Source of the DNA: Vitellaria paradoxa | Lineage: Eukaryota > Streptophyta > Magnoliopsida > Ericales > Sapotaceae | Assembly: GCA_019916065.1 (NCBI GenBank) | Contig: CM034240.1 | Span: forward strand, 41,194,561 to 41,258,560 | DNA: 64,000 bases | Direction of reading: 5' to 3' | Part shown: positions 35,461 through 47,033 of the stretch, one piece after another | How the letters are laid out: the number at the start of each line of letters is the position of its first letter | Position numbering within the stretch: the first letter of the stretch is position 1 | Position numbers and translations under genes: made by a program | Notes under the pieces: model-generated | Databases searched by the model: none | The model's input: only the letters and a program-made list of their open reading frames with translations | Told to the model about the DNA's origin: nothing

Positions 35461-36269
35461 CATGCCAAGTTAGTGGTAAACTATTTCAGCTCCATTTATA
35501 GTGAATTAATTTGAGTTTGATTCAAACTCTATTCAAGTTAAATTTAAGATATTTAATTTTAGTTTGATTAAATTTCAAGTAAAATTCAAAATTTAAGCTA
35601 TTTAACTTGAAAAATATTTTAATAATTCTTCATTTAATTTTTATTAATTTGTCCAACATTACTCAATTATATATAAACTTTAAATTTTGTCTACCATAAA
35701 AGGGGTATTCCATTTTGCATTTGTGGCTGCATGACTTAATTACACATAAAATTTTAATTTTTGCCTAAAGTTCACCCGACTTGATTTTACTCATAATTTC
35801 AGGAACATAATTGAAAAAGAATTAATTAATTAATTTGTACTTCACAGTGCAATCAAAATATATAGCTCTTCTTTGAATTGGTATATATCTTCTAGTGCTA
35901 TTGCTAATTAACTTAAAACAATATTCTTAATTCGGACAGCTTGCATATTAATTATGAGGCATATATATGTACACACACATCATTATACATATGTATAGTA
36001 GAAGATATATATAATTAGACCTTGTATCCCCAGAAAAATTTTAAGAAGATATTACAGGCACCAAAACAGCAAAATAAAATATCTAGTTTTCTGCAATTGT
36101 TGAATCTCCTCTTTCCCCTTGCTTTTCATATTCCTTTTTTCCTTCCCTACAAAATGGATCTTCAAAACTCCAAACAGCACCAAAAATCTACCTCCTTCGC
36201 CCCCAGGGCTGCCAATCATCGGAAACTTCCACCAAATTGGTCGCTTGGCACACCGTTCCCTCTATTCCT

Positions 36270-36678
36270 TGTGAGGGAAAATTAAAGCAGAATAAAAGAA
36301 AATATTACAATAACATACAAATTAACGTGGTTCGGCACTCTTGGCCTACATCCACGGGCAAGAAACAAAATCCACTATATGATCACAATAGTAAATACAA
36401 AATAATTCTGCCTTTCCCTCTCTCTCTCTGTGGATTATTTGAACTAGAGTATCACCCAGCTCTCCTCTCTACAGACAAACCTCCTCCCCTTTTTTTTTTT
36501 ATCAACAGTGGTCAAAGGGAGGTAAGTAGATATTAATGTGTTTTGGCTGAATCAATACATTAATATAAATGAGGTGGCTGATAACTATACATCAATATAA
36601 ATGAGGGAAGACCATCTGGGGAAAAGGATGGTAATAAATGGGTCAAGAGGGAATATTAATGGGTGAGGATCCCCAACA
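36270..36678 (-). repeat. 3' LTR of the copia element
   Basis: On the minus strand it starts TGTTGGGGATCC (ending at 36678) and ends CCCTCACA at 36270. It has the same length as the partner at 41682-42090, with scattered transitions and a different poly-T length. A polypurine tract lies directly beside it. Confidence 0.95.
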
Positions 36679-36691
36679 AATCTCCCCCTCC
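36679..36691 (-). promoter_or_regulatory. Polypurine tract of the copia element
   Basis: On the minus strand GGAGGGGGAGATT abuts the 3' LTR, the position of the plus-strand primer in reverse transcription. Confidence 0.75.
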
Positions 36692-36727
36692 GAACCCATG
36701 GAGAGAGGAAATACTATCTGATCATCA

Positions 36728-38429
36728 TTATTTGGTACCCATGTCGATCCTATCTCGGCAAAACTCAAACTTCTCTTTGGTGACAACCTTGGTCAACATA
36801 TCAGCTGAATTCTGATCTGTGTGAATCTTCTCAAGCTTTAAGAACTGCTTTTCCATAACCTCACGTATCCAGTGATAACGGATGTCAATGTGCTTTGTTC
36901 GGGAATGATACATGGCATTCTTGCTCAAATCCAGCGCACTCTGACTGTCACAGTAAACCACATACTGATTCTGTTCTTGACCCAGTTCTTGGAGAATTCT
37001 CTTTAACCAAAGCATTTCTTTACCTGCTTCTGCCATAGCAATATACTCAGCCTCTGTAGTAGATAGAGCTATACATTTCTACAACTTGGACTGCCATGAG
37101 ATAGCTCCCCCTGCATAAGTAAACACAAAGCCTGAAGTACTCTTCCTATGATCAAGGTCTCCTGCCATATCTGCATCTGTGTAGCCTTCCAAAACTAGTT
37201 CTGAACCCCCAAAGCACAAGCATAACTTTGAAGTACCCTTAAGATACCTCAGTATCCATTTCACAGCCTCCCAGTGTAGCTTTCCTGGATTTGAAAGAAA
37301 CTTGCTAACAACACTAATAGCATTAGCAATGTTAGGTCGAGTGCAAACCATAGCTATACATCAAACTTCCTACTGCTGAAGAATATGGAATACGGTCCAT
37401 CTCATCTCTGGTTTTCTAATCATTTGGACATGACTTTTTGCTCAATTTGAAATGGTCTGCAAGAGGAGTGCTTACAGGCTTAGCACCCTTCATGTTGAAC
37501 CTATCAATCACCCATTCAACATATTTTTCCTGTGACAACCAAATTTTCCTTTCTTTTCTATCACGGATTATCTACATACCCAAAATCTGCTGTGCAAGAC
37601 CCAAATCTTTCATCTCAAAGAACTTTGACAACTCTAACTTTAACCTTTTAATCATCCCTGAACTCTGGCCAACTATGAGCATATCATCAACATATAGCAG
37701 CAAAATGACAAACTTGGCATCTGAAAATCTCTGGATGTAAACACATGGATCTGAATCTGTTCTTTTGAATCCATGACTCATCATAAAAGAGTCAAATTTC
37801 TTGTATCACTGCCTGGGTGCCTGTTTTAAACCATACAGACTCTTTTTCAACTTGCAAACTAGATGTTCTTTACCTTGGACTTCAAAACCTTCTAGTTGCA
37901 CCATATAGATTTCTTCTTCCAAGTCACCATGAAGGAAGGCAGTCTTAACGTCCATCTGTTCGAGCTTAAGATCCATCCCAGCAGCTAAAGCAAGCACCAT
38001 TCTGACTGAAGTCATTTTCACAACTGGAGAAAATATCTCATCAAAGTCTATCCCTTTTAGTTGACTGAATCCTTTGATAACTAAGCGAGCCTTATACCTT
38101 GTCAATTTCCCAGTTGCATCTTTCTTGAGCTTGTAAATCCATTTATTCTGCAAAACTTTTCTTCCTGAAGGGAGTTTTACCAACTCATACGTCTTATTCT
38201 GAAGCAATGAACTCATCTCTTCTTGCATGGCTTTCATCCAGTTATCTTTGTCATTGTGTGTTTTGGCTTCCTTATAGTTTTCAAGCTCCCCCTCATCAGT
38301 AAGCAAAACATACTCAGATTCTGGATATCGAATATTCGGCCTGCATTCCCTGGCTGGTCTTTCAACTCTTGTTTTTAGTGGAGTAGAAGTCTCCCCCTGC
38401 TCAACATTCTCAGTATCCTGCTCACCCAC
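36728..38429 (-). pseudogene. Copia reverse transcriptase and RNase H
   Basis: The 38429-37806 block has the RT start ([31 protein letters not shown]). The 37784-37572 block has the catalytic LLLYVDDMLIVG. Blocks 37351-37079 and 37036-36728 hold the C-terminal region and RNase H (GYTDADMAGD, EAEYIAMAEA, YCDSQSALDL, HIDIRYHWIRE). Stops: TGA at 37806-37808 in a Trp position, TAG at 37572-37574, TAG at 37079-37081 in a Gln position, plus an interruption near 37400. Most fit C-to-T decay. Confidence 0.92.
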
Positions 38430-38519
38430 AGTATCATCAGAATCTGGAAACTGAGATTCTTGAACCTCTTCTGCTGTTTCTTCCTCATTTGAACCCGAGG
38501 AAGAAGGATCTTACACTAA

Positions 38520-39536
38520 ATCTGGAACACTAAATTTCTTTCGCTGTAGAGCCTTTTCAACAACTTGATTTTCATAGAAGATCACATCCCTACTCCTAAT
38601 GACTTTCTTCTTCACTGGATCCCATAGTCTGTACCCAAACTGCTCATCTCCATAACCAATGAAGACACAAGGCTAAGATTTATCATCAAGTTTGGCTCTT
38701 TGGTCCTTAGGCACATGAACAAAGGCCTTGCAACCAAATACTCGCAGATGTGAGTATGACACATTCTTTCCTGTCCACACTCTTTCTGGAATATCAAATC
38801 CAAGTGGTGCTGAAAGTGATCTGTTAATAACATAGCAAGCAGTACGAATAGTTTCCCCCCAAAATGACTTAGGCAACGTAGACATCCTAAGCATACATCT
38901 AACTCTTTCCACAATGGTTCTGTTCATTCTTTCAGCAACTCCATTATGTTGTGGAGTTCCTGGTACTGTAGTTTCATGCCGAATTCCATGTTTGGAGCAA
39001 TACTCCTCAAACTCACGAGAAGTATACTCACCACCATTATCTGTTTGGAGACATTTCAACAGGTTACCGGTCCCCCTTTCAACCATAGCATGAAACAACC
39101 GAAAATAATGAAAAACTTCATCCTTAGACTTCAGAAAATACACCCAAACTTTCCTAGACCTATCATCAATGAAGGTCAGGAAATACTTATTGCCACCAAT
39201 AGACTCAACCTCAATCGGACCACAAACGTCCGAGTACACCATGTCTAACACATTAGACTTTTTTCTGGAAGAAGAACTGAAAGACACCCTATGTTGCTTA
39301 CCAAACAAACAGTGCTCACAAGGACTCAGGCCTAAAGAGCTATCAAGAGGTATAAGAGACCTCTTGGCCAACATCTGCAACCCTTTCTCACTCATGTGAG
39401 CAAGCCTTCTATGCCATAAGTTAGGGGAAGACTCCCCCTCAACGGCATTCAAACTATCTGGGCAAACTTTTACTTGGGTCTTATACAAATTTCCTGAAAT
39501 CAGCCCTCGAGCAACAACCAAAGCCCCCTTAGTCAA
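38520..39536 (-). pseudogene. Copia integrase
   Basis: The 39536-38673 block has the HHCC domain (LWHRRLAHMS, CEHCLFGKQHR) and the catalytic core with its D,D,E residues in YSDVCGPI, LQTDNGGEY and TPQHNGVAERMN. It ends with VFGCKAFVHVP and a TAG at 38673-38675. The frame then continues toward 38520 with CVFIGYGDEQFGYRLWDP, the usual link to RT. The catalytic triad appears intact; the stop breaks the polyprotein. Confidence 0.92.
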
Positions 39537-39539
39537 CTT

Positions 39540-40010
39540 CTATTTACCATCTCCAAAATGGCTAGTGAACCCCTGGCGATCCAAAGCAACTCCAGAAATT
39601 AGATTGAGGCGCAAGTCTGGAATATGCCCCACATCCTTCAGTAGTACTGAGCAACCTACACTGGTGCGAGCAAGAACATTCCCTATTCCAACAATCTTGG
39701 AATAGCTGGTGTTACCCATTTTTACAACACCAAAGTCTCCATCTCTATAAGAGATGAAGAAGTTCTTGTCAGGAGTTGCATGAAATGAAGCTGCAGTGTC
39801 CACAATCCATTCAACTGTTGAATCTATCACCTAAAGGCATTGATCTTCTTCAAGTGATAATAAGACAATATCTTCAGCTGTCACCGCAGTATCGTTGTCT
39901 TCTTTTTTCTCCATGTTGTCCCATTGTCTTTGTTCACTCTTCAGTTTTCAATAATTTCTCTTCATGTGGCCTCCTTCACCACAGTGGTAGCATCTATACC
40001 TGGGTCTGAA
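39540..40010 (-). pseudogene. Copia nucleocapsid zinc knuckle and aspartic protease
   Basis: Near 40000-39955 the minus strand reads CYHCGEGGHMKRNY, a CCHC knuckle whose last Cys has become Tyr (G-to-A type). Protease occupies 39830-39540 (WIVDTAASFHAT, then DLRLNLISGVALD). A TAG separates the two near 39831, and another (39540-39542) stands in a usual Trp position before the integrase frame. Confidence 0.85.
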
Positions 40011-40089
40011 CTGGCTGCGATTTCTGGACTTGCTCCGGTCAAAATTATTTCTGTGGTGTCTACTTTTACTCCTACCTCGCCCTTGATTT

Positions 40090-40659
40090 CTATTCTCTGT
40101 GACAAGGGCTTGATTTCAATAAGGCATCCTGAACCATTTCCATGGTCATTAATCCTCCAGGAGCTGAGTTACTGATAGATACAACTAGAGTCTCCCAACT
40201 ATCAGGCAAAGTACCTATCAAAAGAAGAGCCTGCATTTTATCATCCAACACCTTATTCACATAAGCAAGCTGATTCACCAGACTTTGAAAATTGCTCATA
40301 TGTTCTGTCATAGAGCTACCATCCCTGTACTTCTGATTAGTGAGCCTCCGCATTAACAGTGCTTTATTTCGGCCAGTTTTATGCTCATACATATTTTCAA
40401 GCTTTTTCCAAATTTCATAAGCATCAATTTCTTTAGCCACATGATAAAAAATGCTTATATCAATTTGTTGTCTTATCATTCCCACTGCTTTTCTATTTAT
40501 CTTAACCCATTCTTCATCTTTTCTGTCAGTCAATTTAGCCTCTTTATTTTCAATTGGGTCAGCCAAATCCTTACAATAAAGTAAGTCCTCCATTAGTGGC
40601 TTCCAAATTGGGTAATTGGATGAGTTTAATTTAGGTATGCCACTATGTGAGTCCTCCAT
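40090..40659 (-). pseudogene. Copia gag
   Basis: The 189-codon frame starts at ATG 40659 and contains the UBN2-type gag features of plant copia elements: LNSSNYPIWKPLMEDLL near the N-terminus, AYEIWKKLENMYE, LMRRLTNQKY, and LLIGTLPDSWETLVVSI. It ends early at 40090 by a frameshift before the zinc knuckle. The N-terminal part is undamaged. Confidence 0.9.
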
Positions 40660-40863
40660 TTCACCAATTTAGGGTTGGAATTTACTGAAATGGACTTTAC
40701 AAAAGTGTTTGGGAGGGCAAAAAACTTTAGGAGGGCCTAAATGACAAATTTCAAGAAAACAGGGGCGTTTTTAAAACTTTTCAAATTTTTCTGGGGCTTT
40801 CTGCAGTTTCAAAAACTTTTCTCTAGCAGAGGGATAAAATAGCCAAACACAATCAAATGGGGA

Positions 40864-41290
40864 CACGTGTCAGCCAGTGATTGGCTGATTCAGAAAAATT
40901 GTGTTGGTGTGTGTGCCACGTGTCCTTTTATTACTGGGTGATTACAACACTTTTGCCACGTGTCAGAATACAAATATCACAAATCTTACAAATACACAAT
41001 CCCACGTGGCTATTTCTGATTGGGCCAAATCTTACAAATACACAATCCCACGTGGCTATTTCTGATTGGACCAAATCGTACAAATAGACCGAGGTGGCAA
41101 TGGGCCCCAGATATTGATGTGGCAATCTGATCTGATGACGTGGCAGCTGATGTGGCAATCTGATCTGATGACGTGACTGCTGATGTGACTATTGTTATAA
41201 GGCTGATGTGGCAGTCTGATCTGATGGTGTGGCAGATGATGTGGCTTCTGATTTGGCGTCAGATCTGGTGGCTGACGTGGCCTCTGGATT
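40864..41290 (-). repeat. Copia leader with tandem repeats and G-box/TGACGTGG array
   Basis: Between the 5' LTR and gag there are two 46-bp tandem copies (40981-41026 and 41027-41072) and a third partial copy at 41073. CACGTG occurs at 40864, 40917, 40957, 41003 and 41049. From about 41112 to 41280 a degenerate unit (ctgatgtggcaatctgatctgatgacgtggc) is repeated several times, giving TGACGTGGC/TGATGTGGC motifs. These resemble plant bZIP sites; a regulatory role is inferred. Confidence 0.7.
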
Positions 41291-41666
41291 TCTTTTTCTC
41301 ACAAAAGAATTTTGTAATGAAAGAGATTCGAACACCCAACCTCTTGGGTAAAACAAGGGGTGTAGAACCAACTGGACTGGAGACACCTTTTGATGGGCTT
41401 TCACCAAAAGAAAATAAATATAAGGTATTTATTGTATTACCTTCTCCACAACCAGCAGACTGTCTTCTCTGGCAACGGCAAAAATTTCCTGACAAACTTC
41501 GACAAGTGATTGTGGGCACGTTTGGGTTCCGATTGAAACACCGTTTGAACTGTTGAATTCGTCTCGATAAACTTTATAATGAAATGACCTCCAAACTCAG
41601 ATTGGAACAAATTATTTTTTTTTTTTGAAAAAAATCAGATTATTTTACGCTAAATAACCCTGATCT

Positions 41667-41679
41667 GGCTTTAATACCA
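41667..41679 (-). promoter_or_regulatory. Primer-binding site of the copia element
   Basis: On the minus strand TGGTATTAAAGCC follows the 5' LTR after a two-base gap. It is close to the initiator-Met tRNA primer site (TGGTATCAGAGCC) used by most plant copia elements, with two C/T or G/A type changes. Confidence 0.85.
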
Positions 41680-41681
41680 CT

Positions 41682-42090
41682 TGTGAGGGAAAATTAAAGT
41701 AGAATAAAATAAAATATTACAATAACACACACAAATTAATGTGGTTCGGCACTCTTGGCCTACATCCACGGGTAGGAAACAAAATCCACTATATGATCAC
41801 AATAGTAAATACAAAATAATTCTGCCTTTCCCTCTCTCTCTCACTGGATTATCTGAATTAGAGTATCACCCAACTCTCCTCTCTACAGACAAACCTCCTC
41901 CTCTTTTTTTTTATCAACAGTGGTCAAAGGGAGATAAGTAGATATTAATGTGTTTTGGCTGAATCAATACATTAATATAAATGAGGTGGCTAATAACTAT
42001 ACATCAATATAAATGAGGGAAGACCATCTGGGGAAAAGGATGATAATAAATGGGTCAAGAGGGAATATTAATGGGTGAGGATCCCCAACA
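41682..42090 (-). repeat. 5' LTR of the copia element
   Basis: It mirrors the LTR at 36270-36678 with identical termini (TGTTGGGG/CTCACA on the minus strand) and identical length. Confidence 0.95.
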
Positions 42091-42866
42091 TTCTTTCACT
42101 GCGAAACACGGGCCAATCATGCTACTCCACCTAGGCAGCGTGCCGACACTCGTCATTTCCTCCGCCGAGGCAACTTGTCAGATCATGAAGAACAACGACC
42201 TCGTCTTCGCAAACAGGCCCAAATCGAAAGTCTTCGAGAAGCTTCAATACGACTATAAGTCTATCTCAGTGGCACCGTATGGCCAATTCTAGAGGTAGCT
42301 TCTTAGCAATAAAAGAGTTCAATCTTTCCATTTTATGAGAGAAGAAGAAATAGCCCTCTTGAAGAAAAAGATCGAAGAGTCTTCTTCTTCGTCACTGCCT
42401 GTGAATTTATCTGAAATGTTTGCGTCTCTAACTAACGATGTAATAAGTAGGGCTGCGTTCGGACGAAAGTACGGCGAGGGGGGAAATGGGAAGAAGTTGA
42501 AGAAGCTGATGACAGATCGTTTAGCGATATTAGGCAAATTCAAGGTTGGGGACTTATTTCCACGGCTGGCGTGGATCAGTCGAATCAATGGGTTCGATGC
42601 TAAAGTTGAGAGAGTGGCTGACGAGCTTGATGAATTCCTTAAGGGTTTAGTTGAAGAGCGCATGAATGGTTGGAATAAGAATGGAGAGAAGGTTGAAGAT
42701 GAAGGCAGGGAGGACTAAGGACTTTCTTGATATCTTGCTTCGGATACACAAGGAAAAAAGTGCTGGTGTTTCTATTGATAGAGATTGCGTCAAAGCTAAC
42801 GTCTTGATGATCAGGCTCCCTCTCTATTCTTTTCCTCTCTGTCTTCACCAGATTCTTGACATTTTA

Positions 42867-42961
42867 GGCCCTGCTTGGAGCTTAAAAAAAATATATATCG
42901 CCTAAAAAGTTTCAAAAATTACTCCAACTTCCACTCCTAACTTTTAACTTTCATCAATTTA

Positions 42962-42998
<37 letters not shown>

Positions 42999-43842
42999 AT
43001 TAGGAATGACAAATATACTTATACCGGCGGATATCCATTTCACCCGCCCCATTCGAGAAAGGTATGAGAATACTAATAGCAGGGACAAGAACGGGTCTGG
43101 GGATTTTAAGCTGTCACCTGAATAGGACAAGAACGAGTATGATAGTCTCCACCCCGTCTCGTATCCGTTTAAATACTTATTTATTGATTTATATATTTTT
43201 TATTTAATATATATAATATTTATAATAATTTATAATATTTATTTTATACATATAACATATACAATTTATAATAGTAGTATTGTTGATGGGTAAACAGGAA
43301 CAGGGAATCTATTACCTAATAGAACGAGTATGGAGAAAATTTTTTTTCGCGAAACGTGGAAGGGATGGGGACGAGGACGGGAAAGAGCATGGCTAAGTAG
43401 GAACAAGGACGGGGAAGACTATACCCACTCCATGCCAACCCCATTAATATCCCTAACATCTACCATTAAAAAATGTAACAAAATCAATAACTATATGTTA
43501 TTCATAAAAACATTTTAAATAATAAAGCACTTTTCAAAGTTCAAAACAATACGTATTGTCATCTTTCAAAATCCGTTAGAATAGACTATTTACCATCCAT
43601 TTGAATAAATTTTGAATTTTTTTGGTACTATGGTCTAGTACAATTGTTTGGAGTTCCAAAAATCTATAAAAAAAAAAAAAAAAAAAAAAAAACCTCTAAA
43701 AACACCTAACTTTCTCCAATCAAATTTTGCCACATGTTTCTTTTATACTAACTTATAAAAAAAAATTAAAAATTTTTAACACTCCAAAAGCTAAAAGCAC
43801 AAAGGCTATCAGCTTTTTTTTAAAGTTTTTACTTCTCCCAAG
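42867..43842. mobile_element. Harbinger-like element with nested hAT-like element in the intron of pseudogene 4, right end lost
   Basis: After TTA (42864-42866) the end ggccctgcttggagc matches the element at 60757 in copy 5. The right terminus is missing; homology fades near 43842, just before the solo LTR. A nested element at 43001-43455 starts taggaatgacaaatatac and ends, on the complement, tagggatattaatgggg, with a weak 8-bp flank match (atatccat/acatctac). The same nested pair in copy 5 shows both insertions predate the copy 4/5 duplication. Confidence 0.75.
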
Positions 43843-44245
43843 GTTTTTATTATAACCTATAAATAAATTATTTATTTAATTTATTATTAATTATTTATTT
43901 TTATTGATGTGTTATATTTTATTGGAATTAGCAAACTTTATTTAAGAATAATTAAATTTTTTTAATTATTTTTGGGTAAGTGTGGACCATTGGATAAATT
44001 GAAGGGTTATTATTATTGAGTTGTGATTGAAGGTCCACTGTAATTTAATAGATGTAAGAGTATGCGATTAAGAAATTAAGGTTATAAATAGGGACCTGTT
44101 TTCCTAGGGTTTTATTATTATTGTAATTAATCAAGAGAGAGATAAGGGAGAAGAGAGAGAAAAGAAGGCTATGCGTGAAGAGTGAAGAAGAAAATAAGGC
44201 TAACAATTTCTACTCTTTTCTCTAGATTATCGATGGAAAAGATTA

Positions 44246-44571
44246 GGTGGCATTTGGTTTGCTTTTTAATTTTTATTTTCTATTTTATGTTTAAAATTCC
44301 TAGAATAAAAAAACAGAAAATACTCTATTTTTTTATTTTGATGTTTTCTTTATTTTGAGTTGAAAACGTTCAAAACGACTTTTTGTTAATTTTCATTTCA
44401 TGTGTACATCTATTTTCTATTTTTTAAAATAAATTTTAAAAATACAAATGACCAAATACATTTTGAGCTGTTTTTCTTATTTTCAAAATTGTAAAATAGA
44501 AAATAAGTTAAAAATAGAAAATAAAAATAAAATTAGAAAATAAAAAATAGAAAAATAAACCAAATAATACC
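44246..44571. mobile_element. PIF/Harbinger-like MITE (326 bp)
   Basis: Ends ggtggcatttggtttgc and, on the complement, ggtattatttggtttat, followed by A/T-rich subterminal sequence with tctattttttattttct patterns. A perfect TTA duplication lies at 44243-44245 and 44572-44574. It sits inside the solo LTR. Confidence 0.82.
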
Positions 44572-44774
44572 TTAAAAATTAGTGCATGTGTTTACATATA
44601 TTTGTGTGTATATGCTCATCCTGGTGAAGATCTAAAAAAAATTTATTCCTTTACGCGGTGGACATTTTACTAGATACACACACACACACATATATATCGG
44701 TGTTTATTTGTATGGAAGTCCACTTGTTCGGTTGTGAAAAAAAATAATTGTGACGTGACAGGAATGATGGTGAC

Positions 44775-45032
44775 TAGGGATGGGCACGGGGTGGGTAGGA
44801 GACGAGTACGCATATCCTCATACCCGATCCCCAAACTAAAATCAATCCCCGTACCCTACCCAATCCCCACTGGGATTTATTTTTATCACCTATCCCCGAC
44901 TCAAACGGGGAATGAGGATCCCCATAAGAAAACAGGTACCTGAATTAAAAAAAATATAAAAATACAAAAATTTTAAAATATGACTTATAAGAAAATCAAG
45001 TAGAATCCTAATATATATTTAAAAAATCGAAA

Positions 45033-45069
<37 letters not shown>

Positions 45070-45539
45070 GAAAGCATTTATAAGGTTTTTATTTTCCTAC
45101 CATATTAATAGGTTTCTATTTTCTTACCATATTAATACGTTCTACGGTTCAAAATAAGAAAAGTAAACAAAGAAACATTCACAGTTAGTCTATCTCAATT
45201 TCTAATTTCTTTGTAAACTAGAAAACAAATTAATTTAATAGGAATGTGATAGATAAAGAAACTCAAAATCTTAATTCACTATCTTACTGAGAAATCTATC
45301 GTAACAAACACACTAAAAAATTAAATAAATATATACGAGAATATTGGTAGGGTCAAGGAACAAGTAGGGTAGGGTATAGGGCGGGGACAGACTCATACCC
45401 ATACCCTACCTGATCCCCGAATTTTTTTAAAAAATATCCCCGTACCTTACCCGATCTCCAAAAAATTCTCAAATCCCCTACCCATTTACGGTAGGGATCG
45501 GATAAGGTACAAACGGGTCAGCTGAGATGGCCATCCCTA
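44775..45539. mobile_element. Non-autonomous hAT element (765 bp)
   Basis: Ends tagggatgggcacgggg and, on the complement, tagggatggccatctcag. A perfect 8-bp target duplication atggtgac lies at 44767-44774 and 45540-45547. GC-rich subterminal repeats (acccgatcccc, taccctaccc) occur on both sides of an A/T-rich core with a (TA)n tract at 45037-45065. It has no transposase and is nested in the solo LTR. Confidence 0.92.
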
Positions 45540-47033
45540 ATGGTGACGTGAAAGGGACATACATATATATATAAAAGGATATATATATATATATAAGGAT
45601 ATATAGATATGTGTGTGTGTGTGTGTGTTATTGGTCAGTGAAGATTTAAAGAGAGAGAGAAAAAAGAAAGGAATTTTGGGGTTTGGCGTTTGTTCTGCTC
45701 ATGGGGAGTTAGAACAATTTAATTAGTTTATTAATTAAATTGTTAAAGGGGAGTTAAGAGTTTAACTTAATAATTTTATTAAATGTAAAGTTAAGGTGGA
45801 CATTAAATAATAGGTATTTATTGGTGTATTCAGGATTGCGATGAATTATTTTACATTTACACTTTAGACGTTAGGTGAGTGGTTCGTCTTATTAGTATTA
45901 TTTTGTAAATTATTCTATGTATAAAAGTTTTGAAAGTTGAAATTTTTGGATTATTCTTTGTGAAAAATTATATTGTTTTGATAAAGAGATTATATGTTTT
46001 ATGCTACTGAGTATAGAAAAAATTATTTGAACACTTGTGTTCAATTTTGAAATTTATGAAATTGTGATGGAAAATTATTTTGTGGTTATTAGAATTAAAA
46101 TTAAAGTCTAGGGGACAAGCTCTTTAAGTGGTGTGATTCTAATTAGGAAACAGACCTGTAAAAACTGTAGTGACCCTAATTTTTAACAATTATAGAAACA
46201 AGTCTGTGAAAACCATAGTGACCTCAATCGGATTAGCTTAGGGAATAACTCAGGAGCCAGATTAGGTGACGTTAAGTATGATGTTGGATTAAACGGGTAC
46301 TGCCCATGAAAAATTATATTGGCACGCTTGATATTTAATTCACATGTGATAATCCACATATTAATTTTAACATTACCGTTGTGATTGACATGTTGAATTA
46401 TGAAAGATTTTGCACTCTGACATGCAGGTTTTTAAGTTATTATAAAGTATGCATGAAAATTATTTTCATGGACATTATTTTTACTTGAAATATTTTTGGT
46501 TATATTGTTTATTTGAAATTTTATTATTTTTAAATTTTTATTAATAAAATTAGTTTAGCAATCCACTCACTGTACTTTTAGTTCATCCCTCCTTTCATAT
46601 TTTTTAGGTGAGCATGGAGAGAACTAGTTGTAGACTCTGACAATTGAGACCTTAAATCGTGATCTCTTAGGAAAAATTTCTATATTTATTTGATGAATTA
46701 TATTTTAGTAGCTGGACTAAAGTTTGATGATTTAGAATATTGTGATTATTGTTATTTAGTTGTTTTGAGTTTAAATGTTAGTAAAATATTTTATTTATTC
46801 TTGTTATTTTTAAATGACAAGATTATTTTATTATTGAAAGTTCTTTAATAAATTTTAATTGAATAAGAATTAAGATTTTGTGTATTTTAAGATAAGGTTT
46901 GAGATACGCAACAGGTTACATCTTAAGTGGGGTGTGACAGTTTTTATGTCCAAGGTTTTCAGGAGTTTGGTTAATTACTCGGCCCACAAGCAATTCACAT
47001 CTCGTAGCTCTCCCTCTCTCTGTTGGGACCAGA

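Larger units (their letters stand above)
34561..36021 (+). other. Upstream region of P450 pseudogene 4, duplicated at 58.4-59.7 kb
   Basis: From about 34600 to the P450 start the sequence matches 58.43-59.72 kb almost base for base in places (ccaattgctggg, aaatgacattgcaataatttcaa, atagctcttctttgaattgg). It contains minus-strand protein-like remnants and one MITE, listed separately. Confidence 0.75.
36270..42090 (-). mobile_element. Complete Ty1/copia retrotransposon (5821 bp) inserted in P450 pseudogene 4
   Basis: Two 409-bp LTRs (36270-36678 and 41682-42090) flank gag, protease, integrase, RT and RNase H read on the minus strand. The target duplication is ttcct (36265-36269) against ttctt (42091-42095), one C/T difference. 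The undisturbed P450 copy 5 reads tccattccttcgcc at the same point, which fixes the insertion site. The LTRs differ by roughly 15 substitutions by eye, so insertion is not very recent. The coding region has several stops. The order PR-IN-RT-RH and the DTAAS protease motif suggest the Tork/Tnt1-like group. Confidence 0.96.
43848..46939 (+). mobile_element. Probable solo LTR of a large LTR retrotransposon, with nested elements
   Basis: A 5-bp duplication gtttt flanks it (43843-43847 and 46940-46944). The left end reads tattataacc, plausibly a decayed TGT start, and the right end ggtgtgaca is typical of plant LTRs. No retroviral coding sequence, primer site or second LTR is present. A promoter-like stretch lies near 44085 (ttataaatagggacc), followed by a purine-rich transcribed-leader-like region. 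Minus its two nested elements the LTR is about 2 kb. Confidence 0.6.

Noticed and set aside
41173..41556. Open frames in the copia leader
   Set aside because: They follow the degenerate TGATGTGGC repeats and an untranslated leader; no gag or known domain is present.
42050..42905. Separate short P450 genes at 42050-42292, 42335-42718 and 42666-42905
   Set aside because: They are fragments of the single exon 1 of pseudogene 4 after the copia insertion, in shifted frames.
44734..44943. 69-residue open frame at the left end of the hAT element
   Set aside because: It starts outside and runs through the GC-rich terminal repeat; no transposase motif.
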